A stretch of DNA of 64,000 nucleotides from an uncultured Lachnospiraceae bacterium (GTDB lineage Bacteria > Bacillota > Clostridia > Lachnospirales > Lachnospiraceae): assembly GCA_945919795.1 (NCBI GenBank), contig CAMEJJ010000007.1, forward strand, positions 1 through 64,000, given 5' to 3'. The position numbers and the translations under genes were made by a program. How positions within the stretch are numbered: the stretch's first letter is position 1; each line of letters begins with the position of its first letter. Below are positions 53,860 to 62,635 of this stretch, in pieces. The notes below the pieces were generated by a model. It made no database searches, was not told the DNA's origin, and saw nothing but the letters and a program-made list of their open reading frames with translations.

Positions 53860-54449
53860 AGGAGCACCTCCAGATATGTGCTAAGTATCTTTTCACACCG
53901 AAGCTCTTTAGCATAGCGGTGGAGCTTATTCAGATTTCTCTCTTTCCTCGCCAGATAATTGACTAAAACCTCTTTCGTTTCTTCGATTCCAACTTTATTC
54001 CGATAAAAAAGAATATCTGCAACCGTCTTTTCCATGTCATAAATCCGGAAACCATTCCTTCCCTCCGTAATGGTTTCGATTCCCAGTTCATATCTTTTTT
54101 TTGAATAATACACCACATTAAACTTTGGAAAATCCGGTACTGTAGACACCTTTTTTCGTCTTTCAATCGCAACATCCACAGCATCCGGCCAGTAGGTTGT
54201 CAGTCCATAATACCTTGCAGCACTCATCTGACAGACTACCCCATCCGGCGCATATGCTGTCACATAAAAAAAGTCAGATTCTTCACCTTCGTATGTTGCA
54301 TTCTCATATACACTGCTATTCAATTTGATAAGTGTTCCGGCTTTCACAAGCTTCTTTATTCCATAAAAACTAACACCAAGTTCATTTAACTGCTTTGTTG
54401 TAAAAAACATTTGCTCAGTTGGAAGCTGATAATCAAGTATTTTTGGCAT
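53856..54449 (-). CDS. abiEi: AbiEi-type antitoxin
   Basis: About 197 residues from the ATG at 54449, which follows GGAGGG. The N-terminal winged helix is FTTKQLNELGVSFYGIKKLVKAGTLIKLNSSVY. The middle and C-terminal region (GRNGFRIYDMEKTVADILFYRNKVG) is the conserved AbiEi domain. It represses its own promoter and opposes the nucleotidyltransferase toxin. It comes first in the operon, as usual, with an inverted repeat at the promoter. Confidence 0.9.
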   Translation of the reverse strand: MPKILDYQLPTEQMFFTTKQLNELGVSFYGIKKLVKAGTLIKLNSSVYENATYEGEESDFFYVTAYAPDGVVCQMSAARYYGLTTYWPDAVDVAIERRKKVSTVPDFPKFNVVYYSKKRYELGIETITEGRNGFRIYDMEKTVADILFYRNKVGIEETKEVLVNYLARKERNLNKLHRYAKELRCEKILSTYLEVLL

Positions 54450-54460
54450 AAAAATCCCTC

Positions 54461-54496
54461 CATGTTCATCATACAACATGCATTATTTATTTTCAA
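54461..54496 (-). promoter_or_regulatory. abiE promoter with inverted repeat operator
   Basis: TTGAAA-N17-TATGAT on the minus strand. CATGTT-N8-AACATG (54461-54480) covers the -10 box and start region, a plausible AbiEi autoregulation site. Confidence 0.75.
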
Positions 54497-54576
54497 TATT
54501 TTTCTGCACAAATGTATTTACGCAGTCTAATATTAAAATTAAAGCATCTACTATATTATTATATCCATGGAAGTGT

Positions 54577-54915
54577 TTATTCATAAAAGAAAAGGGTATT
54601 CATCCCTTTTTCTAAAGGAAAATACCCTTTTCTGGTATACAGAGTTTTTACTCTTCGTCTTTTAGCTTTTTCTTCACCACAAGGAATACACCCCTTAATA
54701 TCATATCTCCTAACCTTGTAGAATGCGAATGCATTGCACAGATATTGCATATAATTACCAACTGTCGTATGGTGTATCTTCTCCTGCATGCTTCCCAGAG
54801 TATTGGTAATGTTACGCGCAGATGAAAGATTCGACACATTATCCATAAGAAAATCCACAATTCTATCCATCAGCTGCGTATTTCTTATCTTGTATTTTTT
54901 GCGTATATCACGCAC
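54577..54915 (-). pseudogene. Fragment of a DUF4143-type AAA ATPase
   Basis: 112 residues. LMDRIVDFLMDNVSNLSSARNITNTL, TTVGNYMQYLCNAFAFYKVRRYDIKG matches the middle of AAA-family ATPases with DUF4143. The P-loop half before it and the nuclease-like C-terminal half after it are missing, and the tail (CIPCGEEKAKRRR) departs from the family. It starts next to an inverted repeat at 54921-54961 (CTATTAGCCAAAA arms) and ends over another at 54590-54631 (AAAAGGGTATT arms), so the deletion junctions lie at hairpins. Confidence 0.75.
54590..54631. terminator. Hairpin at the end of the ATPase fragment
   Basis: AAAAGGGTATT and AATACCCTTTT form an 11-bp stem, with T-rich sequence on either strand. It probably works as a terminator on both strands. 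Confidence 0.6.
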
Positions 54916-54920
54916 TATCT

Positions 54921-54961
54921 CTATTAGCCAAAATCAATATTTTTTCATTTTTGGCTAATAG
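54921..54961. repeat. 13-bp perfect inverted repeat
   Basis: CTATTAGCCAAAA and TTTTGGCTAATAG flank 15 bases between ttcA and the ATPase fragment. Confidence 0.85.
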
Positions 54962-54994
54962 GATACAGATTGAAGTTTGAATCATATTACTTGA

Positions 54995-55735
54995 CTATTT
55001 TCCCGATAGCACATCTTTTATCTCACGACAAGTAGATTTTCCCCACTCCGGGATTGTTCCGTCACAGATTGCAGTCATCATACGTCTTTTCACACCAGGT
55101 GCATGCCGATTCATTTCGTTCAATAATTCTCTCACATAACTTCTTTCAGAAGTATGGTCAAACGGACAGGGATTTGCAGTAACCGGAAGATGATATTTGT
55201 TTTGAAATCCTACAGCTTCTGCCTGCGACACAAAAACAAAAGGTCGGATTAGTTCCATGTCCATATCCTCCCATTTTGTTTTGGGCCAGAATGTGGAAAA
55301 GCGCCCTTCATAAATTAAGGATAACATCATGGTTTCAACCACATCATCCATGTTGTGTGCAAAAGCAATTTTGTTACAGCCAAGAGCCTTTGCTTTCTCA
55401 TTTAGAGCACCTCTGCGCAATCTGGCACATAAGGAGCAACCTTCTGTTTCAATCATCTTATAAATATCTGTCTTAACAATATAGTATTCGACCTCGAGCT
55501 CTTTGCATAGCTTTTCAATCTCTGATAAATCAAATCCGTCATATCCTAAATCAACCGTTATTGCCACCAGCTCAAATGTCCGTGGATAAAAGCTTCGCAA
55601 ACCGGCAAGCGCGTAGAGTAATCCCAGAGAATCCTTTCCACCGGAAACTCCAAGAGCCACTTTATCACCGTTTTCTATCATATGATACGTATCCAGTGCC
55701 TGTCGGACTTTACTGTACAATTGCTGTAATTTCAT
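54995..55735 (-). CDS. ttcA: tRNA 2-thiocytidine synthetase TtcA-like
   Basis: 246 residues. The PP-loop ATPase motif GVSGGKDSLGLLYAL is near residue 30. CSLCARLRRGAL near 106 is the CxxC with the RRG motif of TtcA. HNMDDVVETMMLSL follows. ATP-dependent thiolation of tRNA C32 using a sulfur carrier such as the nifS product is likely. A second Cys pair is not obvious in the fragment near the end (ANPCPFD). Start after TTGTA... has no strong ribosome binding site. Confidence 0.85.
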   Translation of the reverse strand: MKLQQLYSKVRQALDTYHMIENGDKVALGVSGGKDSLGLLYALAGLRSFYPRTFELVAITVDLGYDGFDLSEIEKLCKELEVEYYIVKTDIYKMIETEGCSLCARLRRGALNEKAKALGCNKIAFAHNMDDVVETMMLSLIYEGRFSTFWPKTKWEDMDMELIRPFVFVSQAEAVGFQNKYHLPVTANPCPFDHTSERSYVRELLNEMNRHAPGVKRRMMTAICDGTIPEWGKSTCREIKDVLSGK

Positions 55736-55755
55736 CCTGCATCTCCGATTCTATA

Positions 55756-55899
55756 TTATTTCATCTTTGATTTTGTATTATTTCTGTCCAGAATCCGCAT
55801 AAAAGAAATAATCTTTTCGATATCCTGCGTCAGTCTTGGAGCTGTAATCTTAATATCGGTATCCGGATATTTTTCATCAATATCTAACTCGATTTTCAT
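55756..55899 (-). pseudogene. LytTR-family regulator N-terminal remnant
   Basis: 47 codons, too short for the ORF track: MKIELDIDEKYPDTDIKITA then a stop after NNTKSKMK. The start resembles the N-terminus of short LytTR response regulators (MKIELDIDEKY). The DNA-binding LytTR domain that should follow is missing. Sits just upstream of ttcA on the same strand. Confidence 0.6.
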
Positions 55900-55980
55900 T
55901 TCGTTCAATCCTTTTCATTTCGTCCGATTCTTTTATTTTACTTCAAGCATTTTCTTTTCTTTTACTTCAAGCGTTTACTT

Positions 55981-56154
55981 TTATTCCAATCCTTTTCTTT
56001 TGTATACGAATGAGAAGAGAAATACTAACACTACAGCATTTATCAAAATAATCCATACTGCATTTTCCGGCATATCCGAAAATGACATTTTCTCTAAAAT
56101 ATTTTTTAACTGTTCCGTGTAAAAAATCTTTGCAACCTTTGCAATTTTTTCATT
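55981..56154 (-). pseudogene. C-terminal remnant of an ABC-2 permease-like protein
   Basis: The minus strand reads NEKIAKVAKIFYTEQLKNIL, then a hydrophobic AVWIILINAVVLVFLFSFVY and KRKGLE before TAA. The pattern of one last membrane helix and KRKG tail looks like the end of an ABC-2 type permease. A TGA stops the frame upstream and no ATG fits. I cannot confirm the family. Adjacent 55920-55980 has a duplicated TTTTACTTCAAGCG segment. Confidence 0.4.
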
Positions 56155-56191
56155 TCATATCTTTTATGTCTCATATCTGTTGTGTTTTTAT

Positions 56192-57082
56192 TTATCTATT
56201 CTTAATTTCAATACGATCCAGAATACCTTGTACGCTCACATTTTGGTGTGTCAAATACATTCTGGTAACATCTTCAATAAAGCCTCTGTCTGATTTCGTT
56301 TTTTTCTGTATCTTGTCAATGGAATATCCTCTGTCTATGTACTTCATAATTCTTTGCACCAGAGCATAGCGTTCTTTTTCTTCTTTATCCGTTTTGCTTT
56401 TATCTACTTTATCTGTTCTTTCTGTGCCGGTTTTGCCTTTGCCATTCCCATTTTGCAAAATTCGTTTATTTTCATCGTCCATATCATAATCTGTAGAAAC
56501 ATCCATGACAGCTGCTTTCGCATGTCCATAGTAAATCTTTTTCGGATTACGCTCTAATAACAGCTCCCAGCTCTTTGCAATCTGTGTTCCTTTGTGCATT
56601 TCCAACTCATAAAGTGGATTCAAATCTCCTACCAAAAGTACACCTTCATCCAGACATAGCGATATACTGTCATCACTGTGTCCGGGCGTATATAGAATTT
56701 CTCCATCAATGCCGATTTTCTTCAAAAAATCTCTGCTTTCGGCAATTGTAATCAGTTGTATTTTACTATCATCAATCGGTTTAAAGTTTTTTCTTTTATC
56801 TTTTGCAAATACAGAATCCGAACTATGAATAAACGCCTCCTGCACATCCGCCACAACAATGGCAATCCCCAAATCCGCAATTTCCTGCGCGATTCCCATG
56901 TGGTCCGGATGAAAATGAGAAATAAACAAATATTTGATATCCTGTGCACGGATCTCTTTTTCACCCAATTCTTTGCAAAACAGTGAAAATGTCCCGGCCC
57001 AATCGGTATCAAAGAGAATATATCCATCATTTCCCTTTATCAGATATGTATTTGTATTTGAATATTTTAATTCTGTTATCAT
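56192..57082 (-). CDS. MBL-fold metallo-hydrolase with C-terminal extension
   Basis: About 296 residues from MITELKYSNTNTYLIKGN. SHFHPDHMGIA is the HxHxDH zinc motif near residue 57, YTPGHSDDSISL and VGDLNPLYE follow, with KIYYGHAKAA near 195 completing the site. The last 90 residues, after the MBL domain, hold a Lys/Glu-rich stretch and a possible helix-turn-helix-like segment (YIDRGYSIDKIQKKTKSDRGFIEDV). Substrate is unknown. It lies just after the lipoprotein gene. Confidence 0.85.
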   Translation of the reverse strand: MITELKYSNTNTYLIKGNDGYILFDTDWAGTFSLFCKELGEKEIRAQDIKYLFISHFHPDHMGIAQEIADLGIAIVVADVQEAFIHSSDSVFAKDKRKNFKPIDDSKIQLITIAESRDFLKKIGIDGEILYTPGHSDDSISLCLDEGVLLVGDLNPLYELEMHKGTQIAKSWELLLERNPKKIYYGHAKAAVMDVSTDYDMDDENKRILQNGNGKGKTGTERTDKVDKSKTDKEEKERYALVQRIMKYIDRGYSIDKIQKKTKSDRGFIEDVTRMYLTHQNVSVQGILDRIEIKNR

Positions 57083-57090
57083 ATGCAAAC

Positions 57091-57879
57091 TTATTCCAAT
57101 TCTGCGCCTTCTTCTTCGTAACAGGTCAAATCCAGAATATCCGGATTCGAAACATCAAGCCTGCCGTTTTCCAAAGATAAAGAAGGATGATATATCATTT
57201 CTTCATGATCACCGGTTACGGATATTTCTAAATTGGAAACAATGTCACTCTCGTTTCCACGAACCAAAATCACTTCTCCGGGCTTCCCCGCAAACAAAAG
57301 CTTTCCTCTTTTTGGCATGCCGTCATCGGTATCGTCTCCCCACACCTGTTCAAAAACCGATATCTCATCGTCTTCACAGGCCGGTATCAGTAAATATACT
57401 TCTTCTCCCGGCTGCTCTATATAGGGACATTGTTCAATCTCACGCATAAATTCATACTCATAATAAAACTCACCGGCTCCCTGCAGCACATTTTCTTTTG
57501 TACTCTCAGAATATTCGCCTTCCCATCCAAGGAAAAATACCCCAAGTATTACCTGATCCGTTTTTAAATCCTGCTGCAGAGCAATCAGGGATTCTTCTGC
57601 AGTTTCACTCCAGGTATTGGAACCTTCTCTGTCGCTCTCTGCTTTTTCCGCTTCTTCTGAAGTTTGATTATCTATATCTGAATCTTCATTTTGATTCTCA
57701 ACAGCTAACTGTTCATCTGTTTGTTGTTCTTTGGTGTTATCTGCTTCTGCTCCGGCTGTATTGTCTGCTTCGGCTGTGTTTTCAGCGCCTGCTTGCGTTG
57801 TGCCTGTGCATCCTGCCAGCATTAACAACATTGACAGCAAAGCACATGTAGTTAACATAACTTTTTTATTTTGTTTCAT
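57091..57879 (-). CDS. Lipoprotein of unknown function
   Basis: About 262 residues from MKQNKKVMLTTCALLSM, after AGGAG. The lipobox LAGC is at about residue 22-25. A long Glu/Asp/Gln/Asn-rich linker (ENTAEADNTAGAEADNTKEQ) follows and then a folded part with acidic character. It is probably anchored to the outer face of the membrane. The MBL hydrolase starts 9 bases after it. Function unknown. Confidence 0.75.
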   Translation of the reverse strand: MKQNKKVMLTTCALLSMLLMLAGCTGTTQAGAENTAEADNTAGAEADNTKEQQTDEQLAVENQNEDSDIDNQTSEEAEKAESDREGSNTWSETAEESLIALQQDLKTDQVILGVFFLGWEGEYSESTKENVLQGAGEFYYEYEFMREIEQCPYIEQPGEEVYLLIPACEDDEISVFEQVWGDDTDDGMPKRGKLLFAGKPGEVILVRGNESDIVSNLEISVTGDHEEMIYHPSLSLENGRLDVSNPDILDLTCYEEEGAELE

Positions 57880-57991
57880 ATTCCCCATCTCCTGTTCACT
57901 TTTATATTTTGGATCTGAAGCTGTTCTCTCCCTGTCAGCCCAAATCGGCTTCCTCTCATGCTTTGGACCTACAAGAATTATCATCGCTTAT

Positions 57992-58076
57992 GCCACGGCA
58001 TATGTAAACAAAAAGAAATACCCGGTTTCAACTTCTTAAAGACAAAGTCTAAGTTTTGAAACCGGGCATTTAATAG
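57992..58076. repeat. Element E, core-only copy of the palindromic family
   Basis: CCCGGTTTCAACTT and TAAGTTTTGAAACCGGGC pair around AAAGAC-AAA-GTCT and are followed by ATTTAAT. The outer stems seen in elements C and D are absent or strongly diverged. It lies between the lipoprotein and the shorter G3E GTPase. Confidence 0.85.
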
Positions 58077-58121
58077 ATACTATATCATTTCCTGTTTGGC
58101 CACCTTGAATCCAATAGAATA

Positions 58122-59057
58122 TTAGACAAAGGAAATCACTTCATTTTTGGGTTTCACTGTTTTTTCTACGCTGACTGCATGGAGCACAGGACCTTCTTTT
58201 CCATAATCCTCAAAATACTCAATTGCAACCTTTGCCGTAATTTTAATCCAGCTCTTCTGCTCGAGTTCAATTTCCTTATCATATTTGCAGGCATAACCTA
58301 AAAATGCCATATCATCTGCACAACAGGTCATTGCCATACGACCCGGGACAAAGTAACCTTTGGGGAATTTAGGTGGATGCAATACATTTGCCACAAATTG
58401 AATAGTTTTCCCCTCATACCTTTCCATATTATCCAAAATATCAATGTACCAAAAGCCATATCCGGTATCATCCAGAATAATTGGATCAGTATTCAGGTCA
58501 TAAGGCAAATCCTCTTCCAATGTCACATTCATTTCCCCTGTGGCATTTTCAAAAATAATTTCGGCCTGCTGATTAAGCGCTTTGATATTTCTCTTATATC
58601 CGGCAATTTTATCTTCCATGCCGTCACAACGATTCATAATAATCAGTTCTGAACCCCTAATTTGATCTGCCACAAGAGATTTCATATTGGTAAAATAGTT
58701 TGCAAACGTCTGACCGTTGATCATGGTAATTTGCTGTTCCATTTTCCAATGCCAGGGGAATTTTACATTTTTCAAACTCCACATACCGTTAAATTCAATG
58801 ATAATACGACCGGGCTTATGCTTCTTTTCCAAGGCAATGAGGTTTTGGGATGTAAAATCTTCTTCATCCTCTATGACCTCCATGATTGTACGGCTCTTTT
58901 TCAAAAGTCCGCTGTCATATTCATTTTCGCCTTCCTCACATACAATCAGAAGTGTATTCTTTCTACTTTGAAAATAAGGCTGACTTATGGTATACGTAAT
59001 AAATTCCGTTTTTCCACTATCCAAAAAACCATTAATTATATAAACAGGAATCATCAT
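58122..59057 (-). CDS. G3E (CobW/YjiA) GTPase, short form
   Basis: 311 residues. GFLDSGKTEFITYTI is the Walker A, and VCEEGENEYD replaces the usual NEFGEIGID. IIEFNGMWSL corresponds to the EPSG position. The base-specificity motif reads NRCD rather than NKxD. It lacks the CxCC metal motif of the second protein. C-terminal part is the CobW C-domain. Likely a metallochaperone-type GTPase, with a possible altered nucleotide preference. The second G3E gene is directly upstream. Confidence 0.8.
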   Translation of the reverse strand: MMIPVYIINGFLDSGKTEFITYTISQPYFQSRKNTLLIVCEEGENEYDSGLLKKSRTIMEVIEDEEDFTSQNLIALEKKHKPGRIIIEFNGMWSLKNVKFPWHWKMEQQITMINGQTFANYFTNMKSLVADQIRGSELIIMNRCDGMEDKIAGYKRNIKALNQQAEIIFENATGEMNVTLEEDLPYDLNTDPIILDDTGYGFWYIDILDNMERYEGKTIQFVANVLHPPKFPKGYFVPGRMAMTCCADDMAFLGYACKYDKEIELEQKSWIKITAKVAIEYFEDYGKEGPVLHAVSVEKTVKPKNEVISFV

Positions 59058-59113
59058 TCTTCTCCTCTGATACTTACCAGGCTTTACTCTCCAAAACCTT
59101 TTAAAAATTCATC

Positions 59114-60364
59114 TTATGCACCAAATAATTCACGAATGGCTTTCTCATTAATCTTGGAACCGATGACACAAATCTTACCGGTTGTCTCTGCACTTCCATC
59201 TCTGATTTCGCTCTCACCCGGAACATGATCAAAATGAATGAAACTGTCACCGTCTGTCGGAACCATTCCTTTTGCACGAAGAATCATACCATACTTATCG
59301 CCATCTTCCAATGCATCCAGGCATGCCTGTATTTGTTCCTTTGTAAATTTGCTGGAAGTTTCAATACCGACACTGGCAAAAACTTCATCTGCATGATGAT
59401 GGTCATGATCGTGACAGCCACATGTGCAATCCGGTCCATGATCGTGATGATCGTGATCATGGTGGTCGTGATCATGGTGGTCGTGTTCATGATGATCATG
59501 GTCATGGTGGTCATGGTGGTCGTGTTCATGATCGTGGTGGTCGTGGTCGTGGTCATGGTGGTCATGGTCATGATGATCGTGGTCATGGTCGTGGTGGTCG
59601 TGGTCATGGTCGTGGTGGTCGTGGTCATGGTGGTCGTGTTCATGATGATCATGGTCGTGATCATGACAACCGCATGTGCAGTCCGGTCCATGGTCATGGT
59701 CGTGATGCTCATGATCATGTTCATACGCTTCCATAACTTCCTTCATGAGTTCAGCTTCTAAATCTTTTGCATTTTCTATTGTTTCTAATATTTTGATACC
59801 TTCCAACTTATCCCAAGGTGTTGTAATGATGGATGCTTTGGCATTGTGCTCACGAATTAATGCTACACATGCATTAATTTTTTCATCACCCATCTCACCT
59901 GTTCGGCTCAAAATAATCGTTCCTGCATGTTCAATCTGATTAGCAAAAAACTCACCAAAGTTTTTCAGGTATGTCTTGCATTTTTTTGCATCAACAACTG
60001 CAACCGCACTGTTTAAATGAACACCTTCATCAGCTGTTGCACCTTCTACCGCGCGCATGACATCAGATAATTTTCCTACGCCTGAGGGCTCAATTAAAAT
60101 ACGATCCGGATGATATTGATTCAACACCTCTTTTAATGCAGTACCAAAATCACCGACCAAAGAACAGCAGATACATCCCGAATTCATTTCCGTAATATTA
60201 ATTCCGGCATCCTTTAAAAATCCACCGTCAATACCGATTTCACCAAATTCGTTTTCGATTAATACAACCTGCTCTCCTTTTAATGCCTCATTCAGCATTT
60301 TTTTGATAAGCGTTGTTTTACCGGCTCCCAAGAAACCGGATACAATATCAATTTTTGTTGCCAT
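59114..60364 (-). CDS. G3E (CobW/YjiA) GTPase with His/Asp-rich domain
   Basis: 416 residues. GFLGAGKTTLIKK is the Walker A, ENEFGEIGIDGGFL follows, and SGCICCSL supplies the CxCC metal site. ILIEPSGVGKL and ILSRTGEM follow. Between about residues 215 and 325 is a run of HDHDHEHD repeats bracketed by two copies of GPDCTCGCHDHD, likely a metal store. The C-terminal CobW domain (ILRAKGMVPTDGDSF) is complete. Zinc or nickel delivery is likely; the metal is not proven. Confidence 0.92.
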   Translation of the reverse strand: MATKIDIVSGFLGAGKTTLIKKMLNEALKGEQVVLIENEFGEIGIDGGFLKDAGINITEMNSGCICCSLVGDFGTALKEVLNQYHPDRILIEPSGVGKLSDVMRAVEGATADEGVHLNSAVAVVDAKKCKTYLKNFGEFFANQIEHAGTIILSRTGEMGDEKINACVALIREHNAKASIITTPWDKLEGIKILETIENAKDLEAELMKEVMEAYEHDHEHHDHDHGPDCTCGCHDHDHDHHEHDHHDHDHHDHDHDHHDHDHDHHDHDHHDHDHDHHDHEHDHHDHHDHDHHEHDHHDHDHHDHDHHDHGPDCTCGCHDHDHHHADEVFASVGIETSSKFTKEQIQACLDALEDGDKYGMILRAKGMVPTDGDSFIHFDHVPGESEIRDGSAETTGKICVIGSKINEKAIRELFGA

Positions 60365-60403
60365 TTATATCACCTTTCCTTTAAAACAATGAAAATTTTA
60401 GCA

Positions 60404-60436
60404 AAACATTTTGCAACAAAAACATTTTGCAACAAG
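60404..60436 (-). repeat. 16-bp direct repeat upstream of the G3E gene
   Basis: AAAACATTTTGCAACAA is repeated with a 16-bp period, about 40 bases upstream of the start codon. A metal-responsive repressor such as Zur is one possible reader, but the sequence is not a clear Zur box. Confidence 0.6.
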
Positions 60437-60572
60437 ATGATTTCGCTAACTGTATTAGTATAGCACAATTTAAAAAGAATAGTTTCATTTTACAAAAATT
60501 TTATTTCTTCCTAAAGCATTCAAAATCCGCCCTAATCAAGCTACTTTCTCATACCACATTGATTCTTTTCAT

Positions 60573-61325
60573 TTATTTTATCACCAATTCCACAGGGCAA
60601 TGATCCGAACCTTCTATGGAAGTATGAATATCAGCGCTAACCAGTCGGTCTTTGAGACTTTCCGAAACCACAAAATAGTCGATACGCCATCCGGCATTCT
60701 TTGCTCTTGCCTGAAAACGGTATGACCACCAGGAGTAAATATCCGTCTTATCCGGATAGAAATAACGATATGTATCAATCATTCCCGAATTAAGTACACG
60801 AGAAAATGCGGCTCTTTCTTCATCCGTAAAACCGGCATTATGATGATTTGTTTTCGGATTCTTTAAATCGATCTCGTTGTGTGCCACGTTTAAATCCCCT
60901 GCATAAATCACAGGTTTTGTTTCTTCTAATTTTTTTACATATGCAAGAAAATCTTTTTCCCATTCCATCCGATAGTCCAGACGTGCCAGCTCATTCTGGG
61001 AATTCGGAACATAAACGGTGATAAAAAAGAAATCCTCAAATTCCGCCGTAATGACACGTCCTTCATGATCATGCACATCCACACCAATTCCGTAAGTTAC
61101 ATTCAGTGGCTCTTTCTTTGTAAAAAGAGCGGTTCCTGAATAGCCTTTCTTGTCAGCATAATTGTAGTACTGATGATATCCCGGCAAATCTAAATCAAGC
61201 TGACCTGCCTGCATTTTTGTTTCCTGTAAGCAAAAAATATCCGCATCCAGTTTCTGAAAAATCTCCAAAAATCCCTTTCCCACACATGCTCTTAAGCCAT
61301 TTACATTCCATGATATCAATTTCAT
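60573..61325 (-). CDS. xth: Exodeoxyribonuclease III
   Basis: 250 residues. SWNVNGLRACVGKGF and FCLQETKMQAGQLD start the AP-endonuclease fold; YAGDLNVAHNEIDL, AGFTDEERAAFSRVL and SWWSYRFQARAKNAGWRIDYFVVS, then EGSDHCPVELVI, give the metal and catalytic residues. It cleaves at abasic sites and degrades one strand from 3' ends. It is monocistronic near hflX. Confidence 0.96.
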   Translation of the reverse strand: MKLISWNVNGLRACVGKGFLEIFQKLDADIFCLQETKMQAGQLDLDLPGYHQYYNYADKKGYSGTALFTKKEPLNVTYGIGVDVHDHEGRVITAEFEDFFFITVYVPNSQNELARLDYRMEWEKDFLAYVKKLEETKPVIYAGDLNVAHNEIDLKNPKTNHHNAGFTDEERAAFSRVLNSGMIDTYRYFYPDKTDIYSWWSYRFQARAKNAGWRIDYFVVSESLKDRLVSADIHTSIEGSDHCPVELVIK

Positions 61326-61366
61326 CTTTTGTTTTCCTTTCCATCTTCATTTTTTTACGTTTTCAT

Positions 61367-62632
61367 TTAGAGCTTATATTTCCCGCACTTCCCGGACATT
61401 CTGGCATCCAGAAATGCTTTTACATAGATGCCGTTTTCGCGATAATCACATTCTAAAATCTGTGCATTCTGACGAAGCATGTTCAAATCTTTGCCGGCAT
61501 CATAAGGAAGCAAAAGTTCATATATTTCTCTGCTTCCGAATAATTGTTTTTCAATCACCAAAAGCAAATCTTCGATCCCAATTCCTTTGCCTGCTGCCAG
61601 AAATACTTTATTATCCTTAACCTGCGGATAGTTGATATCTGCATTATGCATTGCAACCAAATCCATCTTATTATAAAGATAAAGCATAGGAATTTTTCCT
61701 GCTCCCAATTCTTCCAAAGTGTCTTTTGTCACTTTCATATGTTCGCGATAATGCGGATCAGAAAAATCAATAACCTGTAAAAGCAGGTCGGCATTTTTTA
61801 CCTCTTCCAATGTTGAACGAAATGCCTGAACCAGATTATGCGGAAGTTCATTGATGAACCCAACGGTATCAGATAATAAAAAGCTTTTTCCGTCTTCACG
61901 ATTTACTTTTCGAACCATAGTCTCCAAAGTAGCAAACAACATATCTTTTTCCAAGACCTGCTTTTCTTCTTCACTATCGCAATAGGTCAGTAAAGCATTC
62001 ATAACCGAAGACTTTCCGGCATTGGTATATCCCACCAGACTGACAAGAGGAATTGCATTTTTTTGTCTGGCTTTTCTCTGGGTGTTTCTGTCCTTTTCAA
62101 CTTGGGCAAGTTCTCTTCTAAGCGTAGCCAGTCTTTGCTCGATATGCCGGCGGTCCAATTCCAATTTTTTCTCGCCGGCACCTTTATTACTCATCGCACC
62201 GCTGGCACCGCCCTGCCTGCTTAGAGCATCATGCAGTCCAACCAGTCTCGGAAGGGCATATTGCAAAGCTGCCACATCAACCTGCAACTTTGCTTCTCTG
62301 GTATGTGCTCTTTTTGAAAAAATTTCCAAAATCAAGGTTGTCCGATCCATAATCGGCATATGAAGTTTCTGCTGCAGATTTCTAAGCTGCATGGGAGAAA
62401 GCGCATTATCGAAAATAATCAGATCCGCATCTGTTTCCTCTGCCAGCATTTGGAGCTGTTCCACTTTTCCGGTTCCAATATAAAATGCTTTGTTAACCGC
62501 CTGGGCATGCTGTGTCAGCTCGCCGACAACTTCCAATTCGCAAGCTATTGCTAACTCTTCCAATTCTTCCATAGAATGTGCAAAATCCCGATGTGTTCCT
62601 AAATCAAGACCTACTATAATTGCTTTTTCCAT
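61367..62632 (-). CDS. hflX: GTPase HflX
   Basis: 421 residues. The HflX N-terminal domain (GKVEQLQMLAEETDADLIIFDN, then RDFAHSMEELEELA before it) precedes the GTPase with LVGYTNAGKSSVMNALL, DTVGFINELPHNLVQAFRSTL and LYLYNKMDLV. The Gly-rich linker is GGASGAMSNKGAGEKKLELDRRHIE. It acts on stalled 70S/50S ribosomes. It lies three bases after a DUF3298 remnant. Confidence 0.96.
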   Translation of the reverse strand: MEKAIIVGLDLGTHRDFAHSMEELEELAIACELEVVGELTQHAQAVNKAFYIGTGKVEQLQMLAEETDADLIIFDNALSPMQLRNLQQKLHMPIMDRTTLILEIFSKRAHTREAKLQVDVAALQYALPRLVGLHDALSRQGGASGAMSNKGAGEKKLELDRRHIEQRLATLRRELAQVEKDRNTQRKARQKNAIPLVSLVGYTNAGKSSVMNALLTYCDSEEEKQVLEKDMLFATLETMVRKVNREDGKSFLLSDTVGFINELPHNLVQAFRSTLEEVKNADLLLQVIDFSDPHYREHMKVTKDTLEELGAGKIPMLYLYNKMDLVAMHNADINYPQVKDNKVFLAAGKGIGIEDLLLVIEKQLFGSREIYELLLPYDAGKDLNMLRQNAQILECDYRENGIYVKAFLDARMSGKCGKYKL

Positions 62633-62635
62633 AAA

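Noticed and set aside
59225-59761. Long plus-strand ORFs opposite the His/Asp-rich GTPase
   Set aside because: They are reverse readings of the HDHDHE repeat (MVMVVMV and similar) without a start site; the minus-strand G3E gene has complete motifs.
60404-60436. Zur or other named metal-box in front of the G3E gene
   Set aside because: The 16-bp repeat does not match a Zur consensus that I can defend, so only the repeat is reported.
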